From NCBI GenBank assembly GCA_009779015.1, contig WRFC01000010.1, positions 1 through 14,220 of the forward strand: 14,220 nt of DNA, in the 5' to 3' direction. Of this stretch, positions 6,587 through 13,101 are shown in pieces. The notes under the pieces are model-generated. The model did no database searches and had not been told where the DNA came from. It saw only the letters and a list, made by a program, of their open reading frames with translations. The DNA is from Coriobacteriia bacterium (GTDB lineage Bacteria; Actinomycetota; Coriobacteriia; Coriobacteriales; UBA8131). Each line of letters opens with the position of its first letter. Positions within the stretch are counted from its first letter, which is position 1. The position numbers and the translations under genes were made by a program.

Positions 6587-7054
6587 ATGGAAAACAGTAC
6601 CGACACGACTGTCCAATCGCCCGACCAGGCAGCCGCAGAAGAATGGCAGGCCGCCAAAGGCAAAAGCCGGCCCGCATCGATGAAGGGCACAGAGCGCCGA
6701 GAGCTGGGCAACAAGGGCGAGGGCTTTGCCTGCAGCTTTCTAGAGCATGCCGGCGTAAAGGTGCTTGAGCGCAACTGGCACTGCCAGGCCGGTGAGGCCG
6801 ACATCATCGCCCTCGAGGATGACGAGCTGGTCTTTATCGAGGTCAAGACGCGGTCCTCGTTGGACAAGGGGTTTCCCGAGGATTCTGTGACCCGCAAGAA
6901 GCGCCAGCGCTACGAGTTGATCGCGGCCTACTATCTGAGCGATTACGAAGGCCCGTCGCGCCGCATCCGCTTTGATGTCATCGCCATTCTTGTGACCGGC
7001 GAGAACCAGGCCTTCTTAAAGCACCATCGCGACGCCTTTGCCCACGGGGAGTGA
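6587..7054 (+). CDS. yraN: YraN family protein (UPF0102, predicted nuclease fold)
   Basis: A 155-aa member of the UPF0102/YraN family, which has a PD-(D/E)XK endonuclease-like fold but no firmly established role. ELGNKGEGFACSFLEHAGVK marks the domain start. The putative active-site residues are D72 (GEADIIA) and E85, K87 (FIEVKTR). An extra 35-40 residue polar N-terminal extension precedes the domain. ATG 6587 with AAGGGGAG (6571-6578) is preferred over an in-frame TTG at 6557, which has no Shine-Dalgarno. It lies in the conserved rnhB-yraN-comM-dprA order, which suggests involvement in DNA maintenance or uptake. Confidence 0.92.
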   Translation: MENSTDTTVQSPDQAAAEEWQAAKGKSRPASMKGTERRELGNKGEGFACSFLEHAGVKVLERNWHCQAGEADIIALEDDELVFIEVKTRSSLDKGFPEDSVTRKKRQRYELIAAYYLSDYEGPSRRIRFDVIAILVTGENQAFLKHHRDAFAHGE

Positions 7055-7081
7055 CCACAGTGGCAAGCGATCAGGCATTGT

Positions 7082-7105
7082 GCCGGCCGGCCTTGGCCGG
7101 CCGGC
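7082..7105 (+). repeat. Perfect 11-bp GC-only inverted repeat between yraN and comM
   Basis: GCCGGCCGGCC, TT, GGCCGGCCGGC forms an almost unbroken palindrome made of GGCCGG words. There is no T-tract, so it is not a classic terminator. It is 22 nt upstream of the comM start codon. Confidence 0.65.
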
Positions 7106-7127
7106 CAGCCCCGGGCAGAAGGCCATC

Positions 7128-8678
7128 ATGAGCAAGCGTGAAGAGTCGGTCGGCTTTGTGCACACGGCCACGATCTCGGGGGTCGAGGCCTTGCCCGTGA
7201 CGGTCGAGGTCAGCGTGGGCAGCGGGCTTCCGGGCATCCATATCATCGGGCTGCCCGATACTGCGGTGCGTGAGGCCACCCGGAGGGTGCGCCAGGCGCT
7301 CAAGGCCTCGGGCTACAGCATGAAGAACGCCTACATCGTGGTCAATCTGGCGCCTTCTGACCTGCGCAAGGTCGGCTCGGGCTTTGACCTGCCCATCTCG
7401 CTGGCCTACCTTTTGGCCACCGGGCAGATCGACCCCCAGATCATCGAGGATTTCATCTGTGTCGGTGAGCTCTCATTAGATGGCGCCGTCCGCCCTGTAA
7501 ACGGGCTGCTGGCCTATGAGCGCCTCTCGCAAAGTGCAAAAAAAGGCCTGCTCAGCGCACCTGTCGAGAGAAGCGGCTGCTTAGCTGCAGCCGCTGGCGG
7601 CCAGCCAGACCGGCCGGCCAGCCTGACCGCCCGCCCGCCCGCTGTCCGCCACTACTGCCTGGCACACTTGAAGGACCTCCAGACCGGCGAGCTCAGCCTG
7701 CCCCGCCAGGTCGAGCCCGAGCTCCCACCGGCCACGGTCGACTTCGCGGACATTGCGGGCTCTGAGACCACCAAGCGGGCGCTCCAGATCGCGGCCGCCG
7801 GGAGCCATGGCGTCTTGATGGTCGGGCCGCCCGGTGCCGGCAAGTCGATGCTGGCCTCACGCTTGCCCGGGATCTTGCCTCAATTGAGCTACCAAGAAAG
7901 CCTCGAGAGTGCTCTTATCCACTCGGTCGCTGGCCTGCCGTTCGACCAGATACTGGCCGGGCAACGGCCGTTCAGGGCGCCTCATCATGGCGCTACCAAG
8001 GCCGGCCTGGTCGGCGGCGGCCAGCCCTTGCGGCCGGGCGAGATCTCGCTTGCGCATAACGGTGTCCTGTTCTTAGACGAGCTGCCCGAGTTCTCGGCCT
8101 CGGTGCTGCAGCTCTTGCGCCAGCCCATCGAGCAGGGCAGCATCAGCCTGGCCAGGGCCCTGGGCACGGTCGTCTTTCCGGCGCGCTTTATGCTCGTGGC
8201 CGCGGCCAACCCCTGCCCCTGCGGCTATCTGGGCGACCCGGTGCACAGCTGCGATTGCTCGGAAAGCCAGGTCGCGCGCTACCAGGGCAAGATCGGCGGC
8301 CCGCTCTTGGACCGCATCAACCTGGTCGTCGATGTCGTCCGTTCGCCGACTTCTGAGGTCCTGGCCACCGGGCGGGGCACCTCGACCGCCTCTCTGCGCG
8401 CCGGGGTGATCGCGGCTCAGGCCTTTGCGGCAGCGCGTGCGCTGCCCGCCGACGACCCCGCGCAAGGCTCCGAGGCCAAGCTGCTCAGCTCTTGCGGCCT
8501 CTCGCCGACAAACCAGTCTTTTCTCGAGAAGATCGCGGACCACTACCAGCTTTCGGCGCGCGGCGTGATGTCGACGCTGGCGGTCGCCCGCACGATCGCC
8601 GACATCGAGGCTGCGGCCGAGGTCCAGCGCGAGCATCTCTTAGAGGCCATCAGCTACCGCGTTAAGGCCGGCTTATGA
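7128..8678 (+). CDS. comM: YifB/ComM family Mg-chelatase-like AAA+ ATPase
   Basis: A 516-aa hexameric AAA+ protein. ComM in naturally competent bacteria drives branch migration during integration of taken-up DNA. The N-terminal ChlI-like domain (about 8-135) contains the VSVGSGLPGIHIIGLPDTAV segment and the NLAPSDLRKVGSGFDLPI segment. Then come Walker A GPPGAGKS (233-240, K239), Walker B VLFLDEL (D317, E318), and the sensor region AANPCPCGYLGD with the Cys pattern HSCDC, then LLDRINLVVDV. ATG 7128 with AGAAGG (7117-7122) matches the family N-terminus; an upstream in-frame TTG inside yraN is rejected. A Pro/Ala-rich stretch of about 40 residues near 145-185 links the two domains. The stop overlaps the dprA start (ATGA), indicating translational coupling. 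Confidence 0.95.
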   Translation: MSKREESVGFVHTATISGVEALPVTVEVSVGSGLPGIHIIGLPDTAVREATRRVRQALKASGYSMKNAYIVVNLAPSDLRKVGSGFDLPISLAYLLATGQIDPQIIEDFICVGELSLDGAVRPVNGLLAYERLSQSAKKGLLSAPVERSGCLAAAAGGQPDRPASLTARPPAVRHYCLAHLKDLQTGELSLPRQVEPELPPATVDFADIAGSETTKRALQIAAAGSHGVLMVGPPGAGKSMLASRLPGILPQLSYQESLESALIHSVAGLPFDQILAGQRPFRAPHHGATKAGLVGGGQPLRPGEISLAHNGVLFLDELPEFSASVLQLLRQPIEQGSISLARALGTVVFPARFMLVAAANPCPCGYLGDPVHSCDCSESQVARYQGKIGGPLLDRINLVVDVVRSPTSEVLATGRGTSTASLRAGVIAAQAFAAARALPADDPAQGSEAKLLSSCGLSPTNQSFLEKIADHYQLSARGVMSTLAVARTIADIEAAAEVQREHLLEAISYRVKAGL

Positions 8679-9646
8679 GCACCCCTGCCCAATTGCCGAC
8701 CGACCTTGAGAAGGTCTACCCGGGTGTTGCGTTTGGCACCCTGGAGCGCGGCCAGGCCGGCTACCCCGATACCTTTGGGACAGAGAAAGGCCGCCCCGAG
8801 CGCCTGTATTACATCGGCGACCTCGATGCCCTCGAGGCGCCCGGGTTGGCCATCGTGGGCGCCCGCAAGGCCACAGAGTACGGTTTGAGCTGCACGCGGA
8901 TGCTCGCCCGGCGGGCGGCCGAGCTTGGCTTTACCGTGGTCTCGGGCGGTGCCATCGGGTGCGACCAAGAGGCCCACCGCGGCGCCTTGGATGCCGGGGC
9001 GCGCACGATCGTCGTGCTCGGGTGCGGCGTCGATGTCGTTTATCCCGAGCGCGCCAAGCCCTTGTTTGACGATGTCTTGGCCAGGGGCGGGCTTTTGATC
9101 TCAGAATTCGCCTGGTCAACGCTGCCCAAGTCGTGGACATTCATCCGTCGCAACAGCCTCATTGCGGGCCTTGGCCTAGCCACTTTGATCATCGAGGCCG
9201 GCCTGCCCTCGGGCACCTTTTCGACTGCCGATGCCACGTTAGAGCAGGGTAAAGAGCTGCTGGCCGTCCCCGGCTCGATCTTCTCTAAGCAGTCCCGGGG
9301 CTCTAACCATCTGATTGCGCAGGGGGCGTACCCGGTCATTGATGCCGCCGCGCTAGAGTCGATACTCTTGGGTATCCGCGAAAGCCACGGCTTTGGGGCC
9401 CAAGGCCGGGCGGCGGGCGAAGAGGGCTGGGATGTCGTGCCCATCGACCCCCTGGGGCTAGGGCAAGAGATACTCAACCAGCTGAGGTCCGAGGCCAGGC
9501 GCCCCGAGGAGCTTTTGGCGGCGGTCGAAAAGACCATCACCCTAGAAGGCGGCATCGTCGAGGTGCTATGCTGTCTCTCGCACCTAGAGTTAGAGGGCCT
9601 GGTCAAGCGGATGCGCGATGGGCGTTTTGCCTATCATGCCAAGTGA
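8675..9646 (+). CDS. dprA: DNA-processing protein DprA
   Basis: A 323-aa DprA/Smf protein. DprA binds incoming single-stranded DNA and loads RecA during transformation. The Rossmann-fold domain is clear: GLAIVGARKATEYG, VVSGGAIGCDQEAHRGAL (S90-G92, D97), GCGVDVVYPE, FIRRNSLIAGL (R158, R159), LEQGKELLAVPGSI and GSNHLIAQGA. The C-terminal 60 residues (LGQEILNQLRSEARRPEELL onward) resemble the winged-helix DprA_WH domain. Two motifs diverge from the usual consensus: AIGCDQ where A-R/K-GIDA is normal, and SGTFSTADATLEQG where SGSLITA is common. ATG 8675 overlaps the comM stop by 4 nt. comM plus dprA suggests the host can recombine imported DNA, although no uptake pilus genes are in the window. 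Confidence 0.95.
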   Translation: MSTPAQLPTDLEKVYPGVAFGTLERGQAGYPDTFGTEKGRPERLYYIGDLDALEAPGLAIVGARKATEYGLSCTRMLARRAAELGFTVVSGGAIGCDQEAHRGALDAGARTIVVLGCGVDVVYPERAKPLFDDVLARGGLLISEFAWSTLPKSWTFIRRNSLIAGLGLATLIIEAGLPSGTFSTADATLEQGKELLAVPGSIFSKQSRGSNHLIAQGAYPVIDAAALESILLGIRESHGFGAQGRAAGEEGWDVVPIDPLGLGQEILNQLRSEARRPEELLAAVEKTITLEGGIVEVLCCLSHLELEGLVKRMRDGRFAYHAK

Positions 9647-9682
9647 GCGCCAGGTCAGCGCGCGAGACTTGAGGAGAAACCT

Positions 9683-11050
9683 TTGAGCGAAGACGTGGTC
9701 ATAATCGGCGCCGGGTTGGCCGGGAGCGAGGCCGCTTGGCAGCTGGCCGAACGCGGCGTTGCTGTGAGGCTCTACGAGATGCGGCCACTGACCCAGACCC
9801 CGATCCATCGCACGGGCGATGCGGCTGAGCTGGTCTGCTCTAACTCGCTCAAAAGCTTAGAGCACAAGACGGCTTCGGGCTGCCTAAAGTACGAGCTGGC
9901 GGCCTTGGGGTCGCTGCTGCTCGAGCTGGCCTTGGCCGAGCAGGTGCCGGCCGGCAAGGCCTTGGCCGTTGACCGCCTGCGCTTTGCCCAGCGCGTCACC
10001 AAAAGGCTGAGCGAGCATCCGCGCATCCAACTGGTGCGCCAAGAGCTGAGCGGCCTGCAGGCCTTGGCTGCGCGCGATCTGCCGACGATCATTGCCACTG
10101 GCCCGCTCACCGCGCCGGCCCTAGAGGGCGAACTGTCCCGCTTTTTGGGCATCAAGCACCTGGCCTTCTTTGATGCCGCCGCCCCGATCGTCGAGTCCGA
10201 GACGCTGGACCGCAATCGCCTGTTTGCCCAGACCCGCTACGGTTTGGGCAGCGCCGACTATCTGAATGCCCCCCTGAACAAAGAAGAGTACGAGCGCTTT
10301 GTGGCCGCCTTGATTGCTGCGGAGCGCGTGATCAACCGGGATTTTGAGACCGAGGACCTTTTTCAGGCCTGTCAGCCGGTCGAAGAGGTCGCCCGCAAGG
10401 GGCTAGACACCCTGCGCTTTGGCGCGCTCAAACCGGTCGGCCTGATCGACCCGGCCAGCGGGCATCGCCCCTGGGCGGTCGTGCAGCTGCGGGCCGAGAG
10501 CCGGGCGCATACGGCCTATAACCTGGTCGGGTTTCAGACCAACCTGAAGTTCAGCGAGCAAGAGCGGGTCTTGAGGATGATACCCGGGCTCGAAGAGGCG
10601 GAGTTCTCGCGTTTTGGCGTGATGCACCGCAACACCTATATCGATGCCCCCCGTCTGCTCGACCGGGACCTCTCGCTACGTACGCACCCCAACCTCTTTT
10701 TTGCCGGCCAGGTCTGCGGTACCGAAGGCTATTGTGAGGCCATCGCCTCGGGTGCCTTAGCCGCCTTGGGGGCCTACGCGCGCCTGCGTGGCCGGCCGGC
10801 GCCCAAGCTGCCGCCCGAGAGCAGCTTTGGGGCGTTGATCGACTACGCCTGCAGCGCTGAGACCGCTGACTATCAGCCGATGCATGTTAATTTTGGCATC
10901 ATGCAGGCCTTGGACAAGCCGATCCGCAAAAAAGACGAACGCTATCGGGCGTACTCGGCACGCGCCCAAAGTGCCATCGACGGCTTTCTTAGAGAGCGCG
11001 CAGACCTCGGTTTTCTCCCCCGCTTGCCTACGGGCTTTTTATTGGAGTGA
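9683..11050 (+). CDS. trmFO: Methylenetetrahydrofolate-tRNA-(uracil-5-)-methyltransferase TrmFO
   Basis: A 455-aa FAD-dependent enzyme that makes m5U54 in the T-loop of tRNAs using methylenetetrahydrofolate as carbon donor. The N-terminal dinucleotide motif VVIIGAGLAGSEAAWQLA is followed by ELVCSNSLKS with C52 (the position of the catalytic Cys53 of the B. subtilis enzyme); the second functional cysteine is C230 in FQACQPVEEVA. The C-terminal part shows the LFFAGQVCGTEGYCEAIASG segment and MHVNFGIMQAL. The start is TTG 9683 behind GAGGAGA (9671-9677); this start gives the exact family N-terminus. TrmFO is typical of Firmicutes and some other phyla and is rare in Actinobacteria outside Coriobacteriia. 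The stop codon overlaps a GTG of xerC. Confidence 0.96.
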   Translation: MSEDVVIIGAGLAGSEAAWQLAERGVAVRLYEMRPLTQTPIHRTGDAAELVCSNSLKSLEHKTASGCLKYELAALGSLLLELALAEQVPAGKALAVDRLRFAQRVTKRLSEHPRIQLVRQELSGLQALAARDLPTIIATGPLTAPALEGELSRFLGIKHLAFFDAAAPIVESETLDRNRLFAQTRYGLGSADYLNAPLNKEEYERFVAALIAAERVINRDFETEDLFQACQPVEEVARKGLDTLRFGALKPVGLIDPASGHRPWAVVQLRAESRAHTAYNLVGFQTNLKFSEQERVLRMIPGLEEAEFSRFGVMHRNTYIDAPRLLDRDLSLRTHPNLFFAGQVCGTEGYCEAIASGALAALGAYARLRGRPAPKLPPESSFGALIDYACSAETADYQPMHVNFGIMQALDKPIRKKDERYRAYSARAQSAIDGFLRERADLGFLPRLPTGFLLE

Positions 11051-11055
11051 CCGCC

Positions 11056-11964
11056 ATGGATGAGTTGATCAACGGCTTTATCGAGATGCTCGAGAAAGAG
11101 CGGCGGCTTTCTGCCCACACCTTGCGGGCATACCGGACCGACTTAGAGGCCTTTGCCGCTTGGTGCACGCGCCGGGGCCTGGGGCCAGACGACATCGGCC
11201 AACGGAATATGCGGGCCTTTTTGAAAGAAATGCATGCCGCCGCTTATTCGCGGCGCACGATCAACCGGCGGCTTTCGGCCGTTAAGGGCTTTTTTGCCTG
11301 GCTGGCCGAGCACGGCCAGATTGCCGGCAACACCCTTGGCACGGTGTCGGGGCCAAAGCAAGAAAGGCGCCTGCCCCGGCTTTTGAACAGCCAAGAGATC
11401 GAGCACCTGCTTTCGTTTGAGCACGGCAGCGGCCCGCTGGCGGCTCGTGACCGTGCCTTTCTAGAGCTGCTTTATGCCAGTGGCGCGCGCGTCTCAGAGC
11501 TGGCCGCGTTAAAGACCGCAGACGTCGATTTTGACCGGCATCAGGTGACGCTTTTTGGCAAAGGCTCTAAGCAGAGGATCGTCCCCCTCTATGATGCGGC
11601 GCTGGGGCTGGTCCGCGACTACCTAGAAGCTGCACGCCCGCAGTTGCTCGAGGCCGGTCTGAAGGGGGCGGCGGGTGCAGGGCCCGAAAGCCATCTTTTC
11701 TTGTCTGTCCGGGGGCGGCCGTTGTCGGCCGACTCGCTGCGCAAGGTATTCAAGAACAACCTGCGCCGGGCCGGCTTGGACAGCAGCCATGCCCCCCATG
11801 ATGTGCGCCACAGCTTTGCCTCTGACCTGATCGAGGGGGGTGCCGACTTGCGCAGCGTCCAAGAGATGCTTGGGCACACGAGCCTTCAGACCACGCAGAT
11901 CTATACGCATCTTTCGATCGGGCACTTAAAAGAGGCCCACCATAAGGCGCATCCCCGAGGCTGA
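11056..11964 (+). CDS. xerC: Tyrosine recombinase XerC
   Basis: A 302-aa site-specific recombinase that resolves chromosome dimers at dif with its XerD partner. An N-terminal SAM-like core-binding domain (about 1-85) is followed by the catalytic domain with the full active-site set: R145 (GARVSEL), K169 (FGKGSKQR), H248 and R251 (HDVRHSFAS), H274 (MLGHTS) and nucleophile Y283 (QIYTH). The C-terminal HLKEAHHKAHPRG tail resembles XerC more than XerD, and the trmFO-xerC order (codV in Bacillus) agrees. ATG 11056 with GGAG (11044-11047) 8 nt upstream is preferred over GTG 11047, which overlaps the trmFO stop but has no room for a Shine-Dalgarno. The stop TGA is part of the first unit of a hexamer array. 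Confidence 0.95.
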   Translation: MDELINGFIEMLEKERRLSAHTLRAYRTDLEAFAAWCTRRGLGPDDIGQRNMRAFLKEMHAAAYSRRTINRRLSAVKGFFAWLAEHGQIAGNTLGTVSGPKQERRLPRLLNSQEIEHLLSFEHGSGPLAARDRAFLELLYASGARVSELAALKTADVDFDRHQVTLFGKGSKQRIVPLYDAALGLVRDYLEAARPQLLEAGLKGAAGAGPESHLFLSVRGRPLSADSLRKVFKNNLRRAGLDSSHAPHDVRHSFASDLIEGGADLRSVQEMLGHTSLQTTQIYTHLSIGHLKEAHHKAHPRG

Positions 11965-12030
11965 GGCTGGGGCTGAGGCTGAGGCCGGGTCTGGGGCTGA
12001 GGCTGAGGTCGGGGCTGAGGCTGGGGCCCG
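11959..12030 (+). repeat. Array of twelve degenerate GGCTGA hexamers
   Basis: Twelve contiguous 6-bp units: GGCTGA (6 copies), GGCTGG (2), and single GGCCGG, GTCTGG, GGTCGG, GGCCCG. The first unit contains the xerC stop, so several further units repeat an in-frame TGA. The last units form the stem of a terminator. Confidence 0.8.
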
Positions 12031-12036
12031 ATTTTT
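12009..12036 (+). terminator. Intrinsic terminator after xerC
   Basis: TCGGG (12009-12013) pairs with CCCGA (12027-12031) across a 13-nt G-rich loop and is followed by TTTTT (12032-12036). It is built from the last hexamer repeats and would end the rplS-to-xerC run. Confidence 0.55.
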
Positions 12037-12181
12037 GTGCGTTGGCCGAATTCTTGACAGTGATTTAGCAATGCCAACAGTGTTTTTGGGCAGCTGTGCC
12101 CATAATAGTTATTAAGAAACGGGCCGAGATGCCAACCGACGACTTGCATTTCTAGCGGTGCTAAGCCAATTCTCTATCTGT

Positions 12182-12201
12182 AATATGCTTGAATATGCTT
12201 G
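12182..12201 (+). repeat. Two perfect adjacent copies of AATATGCTTG
   Basis: AATATGCTTG occurs at 12182-12191 and 12192-12201, a period of one helical turn, about 50 nt before the start of the six-cysteine protein. The rest of the 216-nt stretch 12037-12252 holds a lone TTGACA (12054-12059) without a well-placed -10, two ACAGTG copies 20 bp apart, and a small hairpin GGGCA-GCTG-TGCCC (12088-12101). Confidence 0.6.
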
Positions 12202-12252
12202 CCGGTCTGAGCTCAGGGCCAAATGCTTTTTCTAACACAAGGGAGGACTATC

Positions 12253-12576
12253 ATGGCTACAGAAGTAACGATCAACCCCGGTGTCTGCGGCTTTATCACT
12301 GATGTCGTGGCCAGCTCTGAGGACGACATGGAGGTCAAGATCAGCATAACCAGCGGCTGCGAGCCGGTCGAGCGGATGATCAAAGAGCTGGGCGACACCT
12401 ACATCAGCCATGACGTCTGCCTTTTAAAGCCCGGGCAAGGCCCGATCTACGATTACGCCTCAAAAAGCTATCCGCCCCATTGCGCCTGCCCGATTCCGGC
12501 CGGTATCACTAAAGCCGTCGAGGCCGAATGCCACCTGGCCCTGCCCCGCGACTCTTACATCAACTTCAAGAAATAA
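12253..12576 (+). CDS. Small six-cysteine protein of unknown function (DUF6951-like)
   Basis: A 107-aa cytoplasmic protein without signal peptide. It resembles a small family of anaerobes annotated DUF6951 (recalled, not searched), with no known function. Visible signature: INPGVCGF at the N-terminus, SGCEPVERM, VCLLKPGQGP, HCACPIPAGITKAVEAEC. Six cysteines at 12, 36, 56, 77, 79 and 93, with H76 and H94, could bind a metal or a small redox cofactor. ATG 12253 with GGGAGGA (12241-12247) is chosen; an in-frame ATG at 12223 would add ten residues unlike the family. It is monocistronic, isolated by a terminator upstream and by the rpmF promoter downstream. The ITKAVEAEC segment suggests an amphipathic helix. 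Assignment to the family is fairly sure; any function would be a guess. Confidence 0.85.
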   Translation: MATEVTINPGVCGFITDVVASSEDDMEVKISITSGCEPVERMIKELGDTYISHDVCLLKPGQGPIYDYASKSYPPHCACPIPAGITKAVEAECHLALPRDSYINFKK

Positions 12577-12633
12577 AGGCCGGCAAAGGCCGCCGAATCG
12601 AATAGGGTAAGTTGAATAGCGGGCTTTTCTCTT

Positions 12634-12670
12634 GCCTTGGCAAGACAAGGCTTGGTGGTCATGCTATCAT
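12634..12670 (+). promoter_or_regulatory. Candidate rpmF promoter with operator-like inverted repeat
   Basis: AAGACA (12642-12647), 17-nt spacer and an extended -10 TGCTATCAT (12662-12670). GCCTTG-GCAAGA-CAAGGC (12634-12651) is a perfect 6-bp inverted repeat covering the -35. A competing palindrome CTTGCC-TT-GGCAAG (12631-12644) overlaps it. Transcription would start near 12677. Confidence 0.45.
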
Positions 12671-12686
12671 TAACGTTTGCGTTTTC

Positions 12687-12777
12687 GATCAGGTCTAAAT
12701 CAGCCGACTTTTGGCCTTACACATATTGCAGTGTCCTGATCTAGCCGATGACAAGCTCATGCAGCGATGGGCTTTTT
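12687..12777 (+). promoter_or_regulatory. Structured rpmF leader with terminator-like hairpin (possible attenuator)
   Basis: The leader can form GATCAGG (12687-12693) with CCTGATC (12735-12741), and inside it ACAC (12719-12722) with GTGT (12731-12734), directly stacked on the first stem. A terminator hairpin then follows just before the rpmF Shine-Dalgarno. No known riboswitch or T-box signature is recognised. The segment could equally be a short independent RNA of about 100 nt. Confidence 0.45.
12753..12777 (+). terminator. Terminator-like hairpin directly upstream of rpmF
   Basis: AAGCTCAT (12753-12760), loop GCAGCG, ATGGGCTT (12767-12774): 8 pairs including one G-U, running into TTTTT (12773-12777). 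It lies 16 nt before the rpmF start codon, between the promoter and the Shine-Dalgarno. Confidence 0.55.
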
Positions 12778-12793
12778 CTGAAAGGAATGAAGC

Positions 12794-12973
12794 ATGGCAG
12801 TACCGAAAAGAAGAACCGGCCGCGCCGTCACACATGCCCGCCGGAGCGCCAACTCTAAGCTGACCGTGGCGCCCCGCTCTGTCTGCCCGCAGTGCGGCGC
12901 CACTAAGCTTCCGCACTATGTCTGCCCGAACTGTGGCTATTACAAAAACCGTGAGGTCATCGTCACCGAGTAA
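12794..12973 (+). CDS. rpmF: 50S ribosomal protein L32
   Basis: A 59-aa ribosomal protein L32 of the zinc-binding type: MAVPKRRTGRAVTHARRSAN at the N-terminus and a zinc ribbon formed by C31, C34, C44 and C47 (CPQC and CPNC), ending GYYKNREVIVTE. Length and sequence are typical. ATG 12794 follows AAAGGA (12781-12786). In many bacteria rpmF is co-transcribed with yceD upstream and plsX downstream; here no yceD gene precedes it, and a strong terminator separates it from plsX. Confidence 0.97.
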   Translation: MAVPKRRTGRAVTHARRSANSKLTVAPRSVCPQCGATKLPHYVCPNCGYYKNREVIVTE

Positions 12974-13018
12974 GCCTGGTCGTTGGCGCTTGTTCGGGTC
13001 AATTTGCGACAGATTGCA

Positions 13019-13055
13019 AAAAAGTACAGTTGGTTTGACGCCGACTGTACTTTTT
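13019..13055 (+). terminator. Strong intrinsic terminator after rpmF
   Basis: AAAAAGTACAGT (13019-13030) is perfectly complementary to ACTGTACTTTTT (13044-13055), extended inward by TGG/CCG with one G-U pair, loop of 7 nt, then CTATT. A 15-bp stem with A-tract and T-tract should work in both directions, though no convergent gene exists. It insulates plsX from rpmF. Confidence 0.9.
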
Positions 13056-13074
13056 CTATTCTAGATCAGCCCTG

Positions 13075-13101
13075 TCCAGGACCCCTGGATAAGGTTAAAA
13101 T
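13075..13101 (+). promoter_or_regulatory. Candidate plsX promoter with palindrome
   Basis: TAAAAT (13096-13101) is a good -10; the 17-nt upstream hexamer TGTCCA (13073-13078) is a poor -35 and overlaps a perfect palindrome TCCAGG-ACC-CCTGGA (13075-13089). GTTAA-AA-TTAAC (13094-13105) overlaps the -10. The poor -35 plus two palindromes suggests regulator-dependent control. Confidence 0.4.

Noticed and set aside
12054..12059. Perfect TTGACA as a -35 for the six-cysteine gene
   Set aside because: No acceptable -10 at 16-18 nt spacing (the sequence there is ACAGTG).
11901..12149. Minus-strand frame with Pro-Gln repeats
   Set aside because: It is the reverse complement of the GGCTGA hexamer array and the end of xerC; no Shine-Dalgarno or domain.
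12695..12916. Minus-strand frame of 73 codons over rpmF
   Set aside because: It overlaps an essential ribosomal protein gene and its leader, with no similarity to known proteins that I recognise.
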